From an uncultured bacterium (GTDB lineage: Bacteria > Vulcanimicrobiota > Vulcanimicrobiia > Vulcanimicrobiales > Vulcanimicrobiaceae), in contig CAIKPM010000054.1 in assembly GCA_903829325.1 (NCBI GenBank), positions 1 through 64,000 on the forward strand: a stretch of 64,000 nt of DNA. Reading direction: 5' to 3'. This document shows positions 53,258 to 63,267 of the stretch, piece after piece; the first letter of the stretch is position 1; each line of letters starts with the position of its first letter. Under the pieces are notes generated by a model. That model was not told the DNA's origin and searched no databases. It saw nothing but the letters and a program-made list of their open reading frames with translations. A program made the translations under genes and the position numbers.

Positions 53258-55191
53258 CGAGTGACTCCTACGAGAACGTAGTACGCGGCAAACGCGGCAA
53301 CACCGAGCGCGAGCACGAGTGCATACGCACGCACGAAGCCTGTCTGAAAACTGCGGAAAAAGTGCCCCAGCCAACGGGCGCCCACGGTAATGTCGTGCAC
53401 GCCGCCATCGAGCACATCGCGCTCGACGGTGGCCGCGCAGAAGCGTCCGAGCGCGCGCGTCGGTTGCACAAAAAGCCCATCCAAAGCATCATCGAAATAG
53501 AACGCGTGGGTGAGCATCCCGGGCATGCGCTGACCTTCACGCTGCAACCGCTCCGGAGCGTTGCGCAACGCCTGGGGAGTCGCATAGACAAAGAACGCCG
53601 TCGCGATCCCGAGCAGCACGACACTCGTCACCACGAGCGAAGAAGTCGCTTCGCTCATCCCTAGGCGCGCTAGCGGCTGCAACGAAGCGCCGAAAATCGG
53701 CTCAAAAAAACGCGCCCACGGACTCTGCTCGCCGCCAATTGCCAACCAACCAATACCGATAGTCGGCACGATCAAGAGAGCGACCGGTAACTGCATCAAC
53801 CACGCTGGTGCATGATGCGCATGCCCAGCATGTTCACCGACGCTTGCCGGCGTACGCGCTTGTCCCGCAAAAACAACAAACAGCATCCGAAACATATAGT
53901 ACGCGGTGATCGCTGCGGTGAGTACCCCGATGAAATAGAGATACGGATGCCCGTGTTCGAGCACGCCGTATAAAATTGCATCTTTACTAAAGAATCCGCT
54001 GAATGGGAAAATCCCGCAGATAGCGAGTGTGCCCGTCAGCATTGCCAGCAACGCAAAAGGCATTTTACGCGCCAAGCCACCCATACGGCGGATGTCTTGC
54101 TCGTCACCTAAAGCGTGGATAATAATACCCGCCCCAAGAAAGAGTTGAGCTTTAAAAAACGCATGGGCGAAAAAATGCAAGACGCCTGCTTGGTAGGCAC
54201 CGACGCCCACACCCATGATCATATAACCGATCTGGCTCATCGTCGAATAAGCTAAAATCCGTTTAATATCCCATTGCCCAAGCCCTAAGATCGCACCGAC
54301 CAAGGCGGTAATCGCACCGACCACCCCCACGAACGCACGCGCATCGGGTGACGCATCCCAGAGCGGATGACAACGCGCGATCAAATACACGCCAGCGGTG
54401 ACCATCGTCGCCGCGTGGATCAAGGCCGAAACGGGGGTTGGTCCTTCCATCGCGTCGGGCAACCAGGTGTGCAAGGGGACCTGTGCTGATTTGGCCGCAC
54501 AGCCAACAAACAGGAAGAGGCAAACCGCTAAGAGCGTGCTCGGCGAAAGCTGGGCAACGTGGGCGAAGACGCCTCCATAGCTCAGCGTGCCCAGCTGAGC
54601 AAACAGAATGAAAATCGCCAACATAATGCCGACATCACCAGCGACGTTTATGACAAAGGCTTTCCGCGAAGCCGCAACCGCCGACGGTTTTTCGAACCAA
54701 AAACCAATCAGGAAATACGAAGCTAAGCCGACCAGACCCCACCCAACGAGCAAGCCGAGAAAATTATCGGAGAGCACGAGTGTGAGCATTGCGAAAACGA
54801 AGAAATTCAGATACGCAAAAAACCGTGCGATCGCGCGATCACCAGCCAAGTACCCAATGGAATACACGTGGATCAAAAAACCCACGCCAGTAATGACGAG
54901 CGTCCATAAGAGCGAGAGCGGATCGAGCAACAGACCCAAGCTCATCCCAGGTAGCCAAGTCACCAAGGGCTGCTGAGCGCCGACGTATCCATCGGCGGCA
55001 CGCAAAGCATCAGGGATCGACAACAGTGCAGTCACAAAAGCCGCACCGAGCACCGTCGTGCCAAGAACGGCGCCCTTAGCTTGTATCCGCGGCCCGGTGC
55101 TCCACAGCAGCAAGGCGCCCGCGAGCGGCAATAACCAGGTCGCCAACAGCAGCGGATAGTGTGCAGAAATACCTACGGCATGATGTAGCAC
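53254..55191 (-). CDS. nuoL: NADH-quinone oxidoreductase subunit L
   Basis: A 645-residue largest antiporter-like subunit. KSAQVPLHTWLPDAMEGPTPVS, IKRILAYSTMSQIGYM and FSGFFSKDAIL are present. The C-terminus has the long amphipathic/lateral-helix region and last TM segment (FVRAYALVLALGVAAFAAYY). It starts five bases after nuoK. Confidence 0.96.
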   Translation of the reverse strand: MLHHAVGISAHYPLLLATWLLPLAGALLLWSTGPRIQAKGAVLGTTVLGAAFVTALLSIPDALRAADGYVGAQQPLVTWLPGMSLGLLLDPLSLLWTLVITGVGFLIHVYSIGYLAGDRAIARFFAYLNFFVFAMLTLVLSDNFLGLLVGWGLVGLASYFLIGFWFEKPSAVAASRKAFVINVAGDVGIMLAIFILFAQLGTLSYGGVFAHVAQLSPSTLLAVCLFLFVGCAAKSAQVPLHTWLPDAMEGPTPVSALIHAATMVTAGVYLIARCHPLWDASPDARAFVGVVGAITALVGAILGLGQWDIKRILAYSTMSQIGYMIMGVGVGAYQAGVLHFFAHAFFKAQLFLGAGIIIHALGDEQDIRRMGGLARKMPFALLAMLTGTLAICGIFPFSGFFSKDAILYGVLEHGHPYLYFIGVLTAAITAYYMFRMLFVVFAGQARTPASVGEHAGHAHHAPAWLMQLPVALLIVPTIGIGWLAIGGEQSPWARFFEPIFGASLQPLARLGMSEATSSLVVTSVVLLGIATAFFVYATPQALRNAPERLQREGQRMPGMLTHAFYFDDALDGLFVQPTRALGRFCAATVERDVLDGGVHDITVGARWLGHFFRSFQTGFVRAYALVLALGVAAFAAYYVLVGVTR

Positions 55192-55196
55192 TGTGG

Positions 55197-55505
55197 CTAT
55201 CCCTTCAGAATCGTCACGTCGTCAACATCGACGCGCGCGCTACGGTGAAATACGACCACGATGATCGCTAAACCAATTGCAGCTTCAGCGGCAGCTACGG
55301 TAATAACAAGGAAGGCAAAAATATGGCCAACCATGCTACCCCAAGCACGCGAGAAAGCAACTAATGCCAGATTCGAGGCGTTGAGCATCAATTCAACACC
55401 CATGAGCATCACGAGAGGATTGCGTCGTAAGATAACACCCGCAACTCCCAGAAAAAACAAGACCGCTGAGAGCGTCACATAGTTGGAAAGCTCACCGACA
55501 GCCAC
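55197..55505 (-). CDS. nuoK: NADH-quinone oxidoreductase subunit K
   Basis: 102 residues, three TM helices. The conserved glutamates are in MLMGVELMLNASNLALVAF and VAAAEAAIGLAI, as in NuoK/ND4L. Overlaps nuoJ by one base. Confidence 0.95.
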   Translation of the reverse strand: MAVGELSNYVTLSAVLFFLGVAGVILRRNPLVMLMGVELMLNASNLALVAFSRAWGSMVGHIFAFLVITVAAAEAAIGLAIIVVVFHRSARVDVDDVTILKG

Positions 55506-56110
55506 TACGACGCCTCGCCTTCGCGCAGAATCGCTTCTCGTTCGCGCCGCCGAATCGCCCGCAAACGCTCATGATCGGGCGGCGTCAAGGTCGCATGATC
55601 ACCAGCTAAGACGACAACGCCAATCACCGCGACCATTAAAATCAGCGCAGTGATTTCAAACGGCAGCAACTGCGAAGTAAAGAGCATCGCACCAAAGGTT
55701 GCCACACTGCCAAAGGCTGCCGCGCTTCCGACCGCGAGCTGGCTCGTCGGGGTAATCACGGGCAAGACGTGCGCGAACGCGTGGGCAGCGCTGAAGACGA
55801 TTGCCACAAGCGTGATCACCAGCGCAAACAACGCTGGCATCGGCAGCTTCGGCAGCCGATCAGGCCCAACTTCGAACGAATCAACACCACTCGAAAGCAA
55901 GGCAATCACGAAGAGGAACAAGATCAGAATCGCGCCGCTATAGACGAGAATCTGCGTGACAGCCAGAAATTCCGCCGAAAGCGATACATACACCACCGCC
56001 AAGGTGACGAAATGCGCGAGTAAAGCGATCACGCTATAGACGGGCTTCGCAGCGGTCACGACCGCGACAGCAGATGCGATTAAGGCAACAGCCAAAAACC
56101 AAAACAGCAT
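55505..56110 (-). CDS. nuoJ: NADH-quinone oxidoreductase subunit J
   Basis: 201 residues, five TM helices. The family motif EFLAVTQILVYSGAILILFLFVI (in part) and the start LFWFLAVALIASAVAVV identify NuoJ/ND6. Hydrophilic C-terminal tail (RLRAIRRREREAIL). Touches nuoI and nuoK. Confidence 0.94.
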   Translation of the reverse strand: MLFWFLAVALIASAVAVVTAAKPVYSVIALLAHFVTLAVVYVSLSAEFLAVTQILVYSGAILILFLFVIALLSSGVDSFEVGPDRLPKLPMPALFALVITLVAIVFSAAHAFAHVLPVITPTSQLAVGSAAAFGSVATFGAMLFTSQLLPFEITALILMVAVIGVVVLAGDHATLTPPDHERLRAIRRREREAILREGEAS

Positions 56111-56706
56111 TAACCCGCAAGTCCTCGTCTTTGAGTTTTTAGAATCGTGCCACGATGAGTCGCGCTATATCCGGTCTGAATATCGACCGTGCTTTTTTTC
56201 TTGGCGACAAATCCGAGATCGGAGGGTATCCCATTGGGTCGCTCGTTTGGCGCTTCACCAACTCCGGCTTCTGGGGGTACTAATAAGCGATCTTTCGCGT
56301 AGACAAAGCCACTGCGGCGGTAATCGGCCATCTCGAACCGAGGGGTGAGCACAATCGCATCGGTTGGGCACGCTTCTTCACACATGCCACAAAAGATACA
56401 GCGTAATTCGTCTATCTCGTAGCTTGCGGCACCGCGTTCGCCGGGAGAACGCCGTAATTCGGGGGTATTTTCGCCACCGATCACGGTAATCGCATTCGCC
56501 GGGCAAGCGATCGAACACAATTCGCAGCCGATACACCGCTCTTGACCATCAGCGTAGCGCCGCAATTCATGCAAGCCGTGAAACCGAGGAGCATGCTGCT
56601 TTTTGACATCGGGGTACGCAATCGTCGGTTGCTTCGCAAAGAAATACCCGAAGGTGGTACGGAAACCAGTCAACAGCGCCGCGATATTAAAAAGAGATTT
56701 ACGCAT
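56110..56706 (-). CDS. nuoI: NADH-quinone oxidoreductase subunit I
   Basis: 198 residues with two 4Fe-4S ferredoxin motifs, CIGCELCSIACP and CIFCGMCEEACP, that carry clusters N6a/N6b. ATG 56706 is chosen because GGAG is nine bases upstream; ATG 56712 is too close to it. The C-terminal tail of about 35 residues after YRRSGFVYAKDRLL is longer than in many NuoI. Confidence 0.94.
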   Translation of the reverse strand: MRKSLFNIAALLTGFRTTFGYFFAKQPTIAYPDVKKQHAPRFHGLHELRRYADGQERCIGCELCSIACPANAITVIGGENTPELRRSPGERGAASYEIDELRCIFCGMCEEACPTDAIVLTPRFEMADYRRSGFVYAKDRLLVPPEAGVGEAPNERPNGIPSDLGFVAKKKSTVDIQTGYSATHRGTILKTQRRGLAG

Positions 56707-56741
56707 ATGCATCAACTCCGGTCATCGAGAGAACCTCCATA

Positions 56742-57740
56742 TTAGGGAGCCAGCGCAATATATGCCGCTGTCGCGACAAGATTGAGCGTAGCTAAAGGCA
56801 AGAGCACTTTCCAGCCAAACGCCATCAAGCGATCATACCGGAAACGCGGCAGCGTGGTCCGCAACCAGATGTACAGGAAGAGAAACCCTGCGGCTTTGAG
56901 CAGAAACCAGACGAGTCCGGGAACCGCGACCAAGCCAAACAGCGGCCCCCAGCCACCAAAAAACAGCAACGTCGCAATACATGCCACGGTAATCATATTC
57001 AGATATTCAGCGATAAAGAATAACCCGAACCGTAAACCCGAGTATTCGGTATGAAACCCACCAACTAATTCGGTTTCTGCTTCGACTAAATCAAACGGAG
57101 CGCGATTTGTTTCCGCCACCGCAGTGATAATGTAGATCACGAAGCCCAAAAACTGCGGGACAACATACCACACCTTGTGTTGCGCATGAACAATACCCGC
57201 GAGCGAGGTTGTGCCGGCAAGCACCAAGACCCCGACCACTGACATCGTCATCGCCAATTCGTACGAAATCATTTGCGCGGTCGCGCGCACGCTGCCGAGC
57301 AGAGGGAATTTCGAACCAGACGCCCAGCCCGCGAGCGAAATACCGTAAATCCCGATTGAGGTACACGCGAAGATGAACAGAATGCCGGCATTCACATCGC
57401 CCACACTCCACAAACCCTGCCCGTCTTCGGAAAATGGAATGATTGCAAACGCGCCCATAGCGGCCAGCAAAGAAAGAAATGGCGCTAAACGGTAGACAAA
57501 CCGATCCGCGGTGAGCGGGGTCAGATCTTCCTTAAACATCATTTTTACCGCATCAGCCGCGGGTTGGAGCATGCCCCATGGCCCGGTGCGATTTGGACCG
57601 GGCCGCAGTTGCATCCAAGCCATCACTTTACGCTCGAACAGCATCGAATACGCAAAAGTGGTAATGACCACAGCCAAGACAATCGCTGATTTGACAACGA
57701 CCACAACCCACCAAGGCAAGACCCCTAGCACGTCATTCAT
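56742..57740 (-). CDS. nuoH: NADH-quinone oxidoreductase subunit H
   Basis: A 332-residue quinone-site membrane subunit with eight TM helices. ERKVMAWMQLRPGPNRTGPWG, ETNRAPFDLVEAETELVGGF and FHTEYSG are invariant family motifs. Its start overlaps the nuoG stop by one base. Confidence 0.96.
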   Translation of the reverse strand: MNDVLGVLPWWVVVVVKSAIVLAVVITTFAYSMLFERKVMAWMQLRPGPNRTGPWGMLQPAADAVKMMFKEDLTPLTADRFVYRLAPFLSLLAAMGAFAIIPFSEDGQGLWSVGDVNAGILFIFACTSIGIYGISLAGWASGSKFPLLGSVRATAQMISYELAMTMSVVGVLVLAGTTSLAGIVHAQHKVWYVVPQFLGFVIYIITAVAETNRAPFDLVEAETELVGGFHTEYSGLRFGLFFIAEYLNMITVACIATLLFFGGWGPLFGLVAVPGLVWFLLKAAGFLFLYIWLRTTLPRFRYDRLMAFGWKVLLPLATLNLVATAAYIALAP

Positions 57741-60013
57741 CAGGCCGCAACCTCTTCGAGCACGCGCGTCGCTTCGAGGCGCAAGGGCTCAGAACCAAAG
57801 AGTAGATTAGCCGGCGCCTGAGGCAAGTCCGCAACTAGCGCGATGGTATCGGGCGCGAGGCTCGCATCAAGTCGCAGGGTCAAGTTCTTGACGCTCGCCG
57901 CACCTGCGTGCAGATCGACTAGCGTGCCAGCCACAAACCCCAAGCGCTGGGCGGTCGCGGGCTCTAGTGTGGCGGTGGGAAGCGGTCGAAGCGCCTCGAT
58001 CCGCGTATCGTGCGCGGTGGTACCACCACCAGCAAACACATTCGCCGCCAGGGCAAGCTGCAAACCAGGGCGGTCGGGGGCAAGCCGCCGACCAGCGAGC
58101 TGCTCAGCGCCGCAATCGAGCGGCGCGATCCGCGCCGCCTCCAGCGCTCGCTCCTCAAGACTCGTCAGCGACGCTGCATCTGGCAGGGCAATCTTCAAGG
58201 CTTGAGCGAGTGCAACGAGCACTTCGCTATCGCTTAAGGCCCCATCGGGCACCGGCAATCCCGCCTCGATAGGACGAGCTTGCCCGAAGAGATTGGTCAT
58301 CGTACCGTTGCGCTCAAACGCACTGGCTACCGGCAGAACCAAGGTCGCAAGCTCGCTGGTCTGCGTCAGGAAGAGATCGGTTGCAACCACAAAGGGAATA
58401 CGGGCCAAAGCCTCGCGTACGATGCTCGCATCGTGCCAGGTCAAGACCGGATTCGCTCCATGGAATGAGAGCACATCGAGCTCGCCAGCGCGTCCGGCAG
58501 CGAAAATGCCTGCTGTATCCAAGCCGGAGGAAGCCAGCGGTTGATACCCCGGGCCAAAACTCGGATGCATCCCCAGCGCTTCAGCGCCCCACGCATTGGA
58601 AAGCGTCGTTGCGACCAGCACACCGGCGCTTCTGCCGTGAGTGCTCCACTGAGTACGCAGGTTCGCGATTTCGCGACCAAGCTGCGGATCGATACCATCC
58701 CAGACGAAAACGATGCGCTCGGTGCCGTCTGGCAGCAACCCAGCAACTTCATCGATGCGAGCAGCCCGCTGTTGCGGCACCGAAGAGCCTGCCCCGAAGG
58801 GACCGACGCTGATGAGCTGGGCCTTATGCCGAAAGACGGCCTTGCGAATCGCCAAATCAAGTACCGGCGCGCTTTGCGATGGCGGGACTCCCACCACAAT
58901 AATCGCTTGGGCTCGATCAAGCTCGGCTAAGCTGGCGGTTGCACGCCCGGCGCCCGCCTGCTGGCTGCGCCCAACGCGCCAATCAAGATGGGGCGTGCCA
59001 AAGCTGCGAAACAGTGCCTGAAGCTGCAAAATCTCCGCATTCATCAGGCGGCCACCGCCTAATGCCGCCACTCGCTGCGGGGAAGCGCTCGCCTGTAGGG
59101 CTTGCGCCCAGAGCCCAATAGCATCATCCCAAGTGACTTGCACGAGCTGTTCGCGGTGGCGATACAGGGGGGTGCGCAAGCGGCGCTGGTCATCGCCGAA
59201 ACTGATGACATAGCGTCCGCGATCACACAACCAGCCATCTGAGGTAACGTCTTCGGGGATGCTCATCGTGCGGGTGATGGCGCCTTGGCGCACATCAACA
59301 TTTATGCCACAGCCCACGCTGCACTGCGCACAACTGCCGACCGCACGATGGTTATCCCATTTGCGCGAAAGAAAGCGATACGTTTTCGAAGTCAGTGCGC
59401 CGACCGGACACAACTCGGTCACGTTGCCGCTGAATTGCGACACATACGGCTGATCGGTCGCAGTCGCAATAATATCGTGCGCACCGCGGTCTTTGACCAC
59501 GAGCGAACGCTCATGAGTGATGAGCTCATCGAACCGAACGCAACGCTGGCAAACGATACAACGCTCTTCGTCGAGCACAATCGTCGGGCCCAAATCAACG
59601 GCTTTAGGCTTCGATTCCTTACCGTCAATGACACGCGAAGAATCTTGCCCATACGCCATGACGTAATCTTGCAGATCGCATTCGCCGCCTTTGTCGCAAA
59701 TAGGACAATCCAGCGGGTGATTGAGCAACAAGAATTCGAGAATCGCTCGACGGCCGTCATCAACTTTGGCATTTTGGGTATGCACGACCATGCCTTCGGT
59801 CGCCACCGTGTTGCAACCGATCTGCAATTTCGGCATGCCCTCAACTTCGACCAAGCACACGCGGCATAAGCCAGCGGGGCCGAGCTTTTCGTGATAGCAA
59901 TAAACCGGGATATGTTTCTGAGCCTGTTTCGCGGCTTCTACAAGCAAGGTGCCAGTCGGCACCGTGACGGCGATGCCATCAATCTTGAGGTGAACTTCTG
60001 ATGCCATCGTCAT
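57740..60013 (-). CDS. nuoG: NADH-quinone oxidoreductase subunit G
   Basis: A 757-residue Fe-S subunit. N-terminal 2Fe-2S (VYCYHEKLGPAGLCRVCLVE), then the His-Cys 4Fe-4S site (HPLDCPICDKGGECDLQ) and CIVCQRCVRFDEL...ELCPVGAL. The next site (SCAQCSVGCGINV plus WLCDRGRY) is the extra N7-type cluster motif. The long C-terminal molybdopterin-oxidoreductase-like domain is presumed without cofactor. Overlaps nuoF by four bases. Confidence 0.95.
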   Translation of the reverse strand: MTMASEVHLKIDGIAVTVPTGTLLVEAAKQAQKHIPVYCYHEKLGPAGLCRVCLVEVEGMPKLQIGCNTVATEGMVVHTQNAKVDDGRRAILEFLLLNHPLDCPICDKGGECDLQDYVMAYGQDSSRVIDGKESKPKAVDLGPTIVLDEERCIVCQRCVRFDELITHERSLVVKDRGAHDIIATATDQPYVSQFSGNVTELCPVGALTSKTYRFLSRKWDNHRAVGSCAQCSVGCGINVDVRQGAITRTMSIPEDVTSDGWLCDRGRYVISFGDDQRRLRTPLYRHREQLVQVTWDDAIGLWAQALQASASPQRVAALGGGRLMNAEILQLQALFRSFGTPHLDWRVGRSQQAGAGRATASLAELDRAQAIIVVGVPPSQSAPVLDLAIRKAVFRHKAQLISVGPFGAGSSVPQQRAARIDEVAGLLPDGTERIVFVWDGIDPQLGREIANLRTQWSTHGRSAGVLVATTLSNAWGAEALGMHPSFGPGYQPLASSGLDTAGIFAAGRAGELDVLSFHGANPVLTWHDASIVREALARIPFVVATDLFLTQTSELATLVLPVASAFERNGTMTNLFGQARPIEAGLPVPDGALSDSEVLVALAQALKIALPDAASLTSLEERALEAARIAPLDCGAEQLAGRRLAPDRPGLQLALAANVFAGGGTTAHDTRIEALRPLPTATLEPATAQRLGFVAGTLVDLHAGAASVKNLTLRLDASLAPDTIALVADLPQAPANLLFGSEPLRLEATRVLEEVAA

Positions 60014-61278
60014 GCCACCGCCGCTTGCGGTGCAGTCACATACGCGCGAAATTGATCTTCGAAACGATGTAAGACCGAGGCGAGAAAGGGCTCGACCGAA
60101 TCACCCAAGGCACACAAATTCAAACCGGTCATTTGATGCCCGGCCGATTTGAGTACTTCAATATCCGAAGGCACACCTCGGCCATCCAAAATACGAGTCA
60201 AAGTGCGAGAAATCCAATTTCCGCCCTCACGACACGGGGTACATTGCCCGCACGATTCGTGAGCAAAAAACCGTACCACCGCGTGCGCAGCTTTCACGAA
60301 ATCGGTCGTATCATCAAAGACAACCATCGCGCCGGAACCAATCATCGAACCCGCTTTCGCAATCGTATCGAAATCATATGAGAGATCGAGATGCTCTTCA
60401 AACAAACACGCTGACGAAGCGCCACCCGGTTGCACCGCCATAAATTTCCGGCCATCGCGCATTCCACCAGCGCATTCATCGATGAGCGTCCGCATCGATG
60501 TGCCCAACGCGACTTCGTAATTTCCGGGGCGTTTCACATGGCCGCTAATCGAGACAATTTTATAACCCGGCGAACGTTCCGGCCCAACTTGAGCAAACCA
60601 CTCTGGGCCATTGCGCAAAATATGCGGAAGCGAGGCCAAGGTTTCGACATTATTCACCACCGTCGGCATCTGATACAGACCTTGTAAGGCGGGAAACGGC
60701 GGCTTGAGGCGCGGTTCGCCGCGCTTGCCTTCGAGCGAATTCAAGAGCGCTGTTTCTTCACCGCAGATATACGCCCCAGCACCGCGATGAATCGTTAGCT
60801 CTAAGTCGTAGCCCGTGCCAAAAAGATTACTGCCGACATACCCGGCGGCGCGCGCTTGATCGAGCGCCGCGCGAAAAATCTCATAACCACGCCGAAATTC
60901 GCCGCGAATATAGATAAACGCGTGATGCGAACCAATCCCGTACGCGCCCAAGAGAATGCCTTCCAACACTTGGTGGGGGGTTTCTTCGAGTAGCATATGA
61001 TCTTTGAATGTGCCTGGTTCGGCCTCATCACAATTGCACACCATATAGCGAGGACGTCCGTCGTTGGGCAAAAACGACCATTTCTTCCCCGTCGGAAAGC
61101 CTGCGCCACCACGGCCGCGCAAGCCCGAGCGCGTCGTCATATCGAGCACTGCGGCGGGGGTCAATTCTTTGAGGGCACGCTCGAACTGAACATAGCCACC
61201 CTCGGAGCGATAGACCTCAAGGTCACGCAGGTTGAGTTCGCCGATTCCCTTGGTCAGAACGGGCTTAATGGCGCTCAT
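60010..61278 (-). CDS. nuoF: NADH-quinone oxidoreductase subunit F
   Basis: 422 residues. The NADH/FMN domain has SGLRGRGGAGFPTGKKW, CNCDEAEPGTFKD and GAGAYICGEETALLNSLEG. The N3 4Fe-4S cysteines are in ESCGQCTPCREGG and LNLCALGD. ATG 61278 is set by AAAGG seven bases upstream and overlaps nuoE by 14 bases. It is the NADH entry point of complex I. Confidence 0.96.
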   Translation of the reverse strand: MSAIKPVLTKGIGELNLRDLEVYRSEGGYVQFERALKELTPAAVLDMTTRSGLRGRGGAGFPTGKKWSFLPNDGRPRYMVCNCDEAEPGTFKDHMLLEETPHQVLEGILLGAYGIGSHHAFIYIRGEFRRGYEIFRAALDQARAAGYVGSNLFGTGYDLELTIHRGAGAYICGEETALLNSLEGKRGEPRLKPPFPALQGLYQMPTVVNNVETLASLPHILRNGPEWFAQVGPERSPGYKIVSISGHVKRPGNYEVALGTSMRTLIDECAGGMRDGRKFMAVQPGGASSACLFEEHLDLSYDFDTIAKAGSMIGSGAMVVFDDTTDFVKAAHAVVRFFAHESCGQCTPCREGGNWISRTLTRILDGRGVPSDIEVLKSAGHQMTGLNLCALGDSVEPFLASVLHRFEDQFRAYVTAPQAAVA

Positions 61279-62047
61279 GCGCATCCTTTCCCGGGTGCAA
61301 TGTACCCGCTTGACCTTCGCGCACAAGCCGCTCGTGGGTTCGCGCGCCAACCGCTGTATCGTCAACAATGCGCTGCAAGGCAGCTCGACCCGAAGCATCG
61401 CCGATGCCACCCGGCGCATTGGGATTACTCACCCCTAGCGCACCGGCGGCTTTTTTGCCGGTGTCCTGAGCGACATGCCAGCTACGTTCCGGCTTTGCTC
61501 TCTGCGGCAACGGCGGTGTATCGGTATACGTTCCGTTGCGAATACCGGCAAGCAATGCATCAACGAGATCAGGCGTCAAATGGTATACGAAATCAAGATT
61601 GACTTGCATGCACGGCGCTTTGTCGCAAGCCGCCAGACATTCGACTTCTTCATACGAAAAGAGCCCATCGTCAGTGGTTTCGAGGTGGCCAACTCCCAAG
61701 CGTTCACGGAATTGAGCCATAATTTCTTCAGCGCCGTTGAGCGCGCACGACAAATTGCGGCAAACTTGCAGCATATATTTGCCGACCGGCTTGCGGAAAA
61801 AGAGCGTGTAAAACGACACCGTCGATTCGACAACCGCGAGCGGCAGGTTCAGCAATTCAGCGCTTACCTGCATAGCCTGTGGCGAAACGTAGCCTTCGGC
61901 TTCTTGAAAGCGATGGATAATCGGCAATAAAGCTGAGCGCGAATCTTCGTACTGAGCAATAAGCGCGCGAAATTCGTCCTGCAAACCGGCCGCTAGAACG
62001 GCGAAATCGGGCACAGGCTCGAGCGTAGATATCGCTTGGTTGCTCAT
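61265..62047 (-). CDS. nuoE: NADH-quinone oxidoreductase subunit E with C-terminal extension
   Basis: 260 residues. Thioredoxin-like 2Fe-2S subunit: CRNLSCALNG and ECLAACDKAPCMQV supply the four cysteines. Typical NuoE has about 160-175 residues. Here about 85 extra residues follow the core (NGTYTDTPPLPQ onward) and look disordered (Pro/Gly/Ala/Lys-rich, SNPNAPGGIGDASG). Start shares ATGA with the nuoD stop. Confidence 0.94.
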   Translation of the reverse strand: MSNQAISTLEPVPDFAVLAAGLQDEFRALIAQYEDSRSALLPIIHRFQEAEGYVSPQAMQVSAELLNLPLAVVESTVSFYTLFFRKPVGKYMLQVCRNLSCALNGAEEIMAQFRERLGVGHLETTDDGLFSYEEVECLAACDKAPCMQVNLDFVYHLTPDLVDALLAGIRNGTYTDTPPLPQRAKPERSWHVAQDTGKKAAGALGVSNPNAPGGIGDASGRAALQRIVDDTAVGARTHERLVREGQAGTLHPGKDAHERH

Positions 62048-63267
62048 CGATCAACTTCTCCAAACACGGGATCCAACGAACCGATCATCACCACCATATC
62101 GGCAATAAATTCGCCGACCGCCATTTTTTTCAAAACCTGCAAATTATACATCGAAGGCGGACGAGTGCGCACGCGGTACGGACGATTGCCGCCATCGCTG
62201 ACAATATAATAGCCCAATTCGCCGCGTGGACCCTCAACCGAGGCGTATACCTCACCCGCGGGCACGCGGAAACCTTCGCTGACAATCTTAAAATGGTGAA
62301 TCAACGCTTCCATCGAGAGCGCAATCGTTTCTTTGGGCGGAGCGGCAATTTTCGGATCATCAATCATCACCGGCCCGTCAACTAATTGGGCTCGCACCTG
62401 TTGGCAGATTTTATACGATTCTTCCATTTCATCTAAACGAACCAAGAAGCGAGCATACGCATCGCCCTCGGTACGCGTAGGAACATCAAACGTGTAGCGT
62501 TCGTAGCCGTTATACGGGAAGGCTTTGCGCACGTCATACGCGACCCCGCTGGCCCGCAACGGCGGCCCCGTCACGCCCCAAGCGATCGCGTCTTCGGCGC
62601 GCAAAATTCCAACATCGATGGTGCGATCTTGAAAAATCGGATTTTTCTGAAGCAACGCACGCAACTCGTGCATTCGCTTGGGAAACATTTTTAGCAGTTC
62701 ATCGAGTTTGCCGAAAAAGCCATCGGGCAAATCACCGTTCAAGCCGCCGATGCGAAAATAGTTGGGATGCATCCGCGCACCGCCAGCAGCTTCGTTGAGA
62801 TCGAGAATCCGTTCCCGCATATCGAAACAGTAGAAAAACGTTGAAATAGCACCCAAATCAATCCCATGGGTACCAAGCCAAACACAGTGCGACGCAATGC
62901 GCGTTAATTCGGCAAAGAGCACGCGTATTTGTTGCGCGCGTTCAGGAATACGCTCAGATATCCCCAAGAGCTGCTCGACACCGTTGACAAACGCCAGTGC
63001 GTTCGACATCGGCGCCAAATAATCCATACGCTCGATGACCGTTCCCGCTTGAGTCCAAAACAGATTTTCGGCCGTTTTTTCGATACCCGTATGCAGATAA
63101 CCGATTTCCGGCTCAGCCCGGGTCAGCGTTTCCCCATCGAGCTCGACCATGACCTGAAGCACACCGTGCGTTGAGGGATGCTGCGGCCCCATCGAAAGAA
63201 TCATGCGATTATCGTCTTGTTCGACGATTTCCATCACCGTTGGCGCGGGTAAGGTTCCCTGATTCAT
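62044..63267 (-). CDS. nuoD: NADH-quinone oxidoreductase subunit D
   Basis: A 407-residue 49-kDa-type subunit lining the quinone chamber. LSMGPQHPSTHGVLQV, EPEIGYLHTGIEK, ERMDYLAPMSN and the C-terminal IADMVVMIGSLDPVFGEVDR are diagnostic. Overlaps nuoC by four bases. Confidence 0.97.
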   Translation of the reverse strand: MNQGTLPAPTVMEIVEQDDNRMILSMGPQHPSTHGVLQVMVELDGETLTRAEPEIGYLHTGIEKTAENLFWTQAGTVIERMDYLAPMSNALAFVNGVEQLLGISERIPERAQQIRVLFAELTRIASHCVWLGTHGIDLGAISTFFYCFDMRERILDLNEAAGGARMHPNYFRIGGLNGDLPDGFFGKLDELLKMFPKRMHELRALLQKNPIFQDRTIDVGILRAEDAIAWGVTGPPLRASGVAYDVRKAFPYNGYERYTFDVPTRTEGDAYARFLVRLDEMEESYKICQQVRAQLVDGPVMIDDPKIAAPPKETIALSMEALIHHFKIVSEGFRVPAGEVYASVEGPRGELGYYIVSDGGNRPYRVRTRPPSMYNLQVLKKMAVGEFIADMVVMIGSLDPVFGEVDR

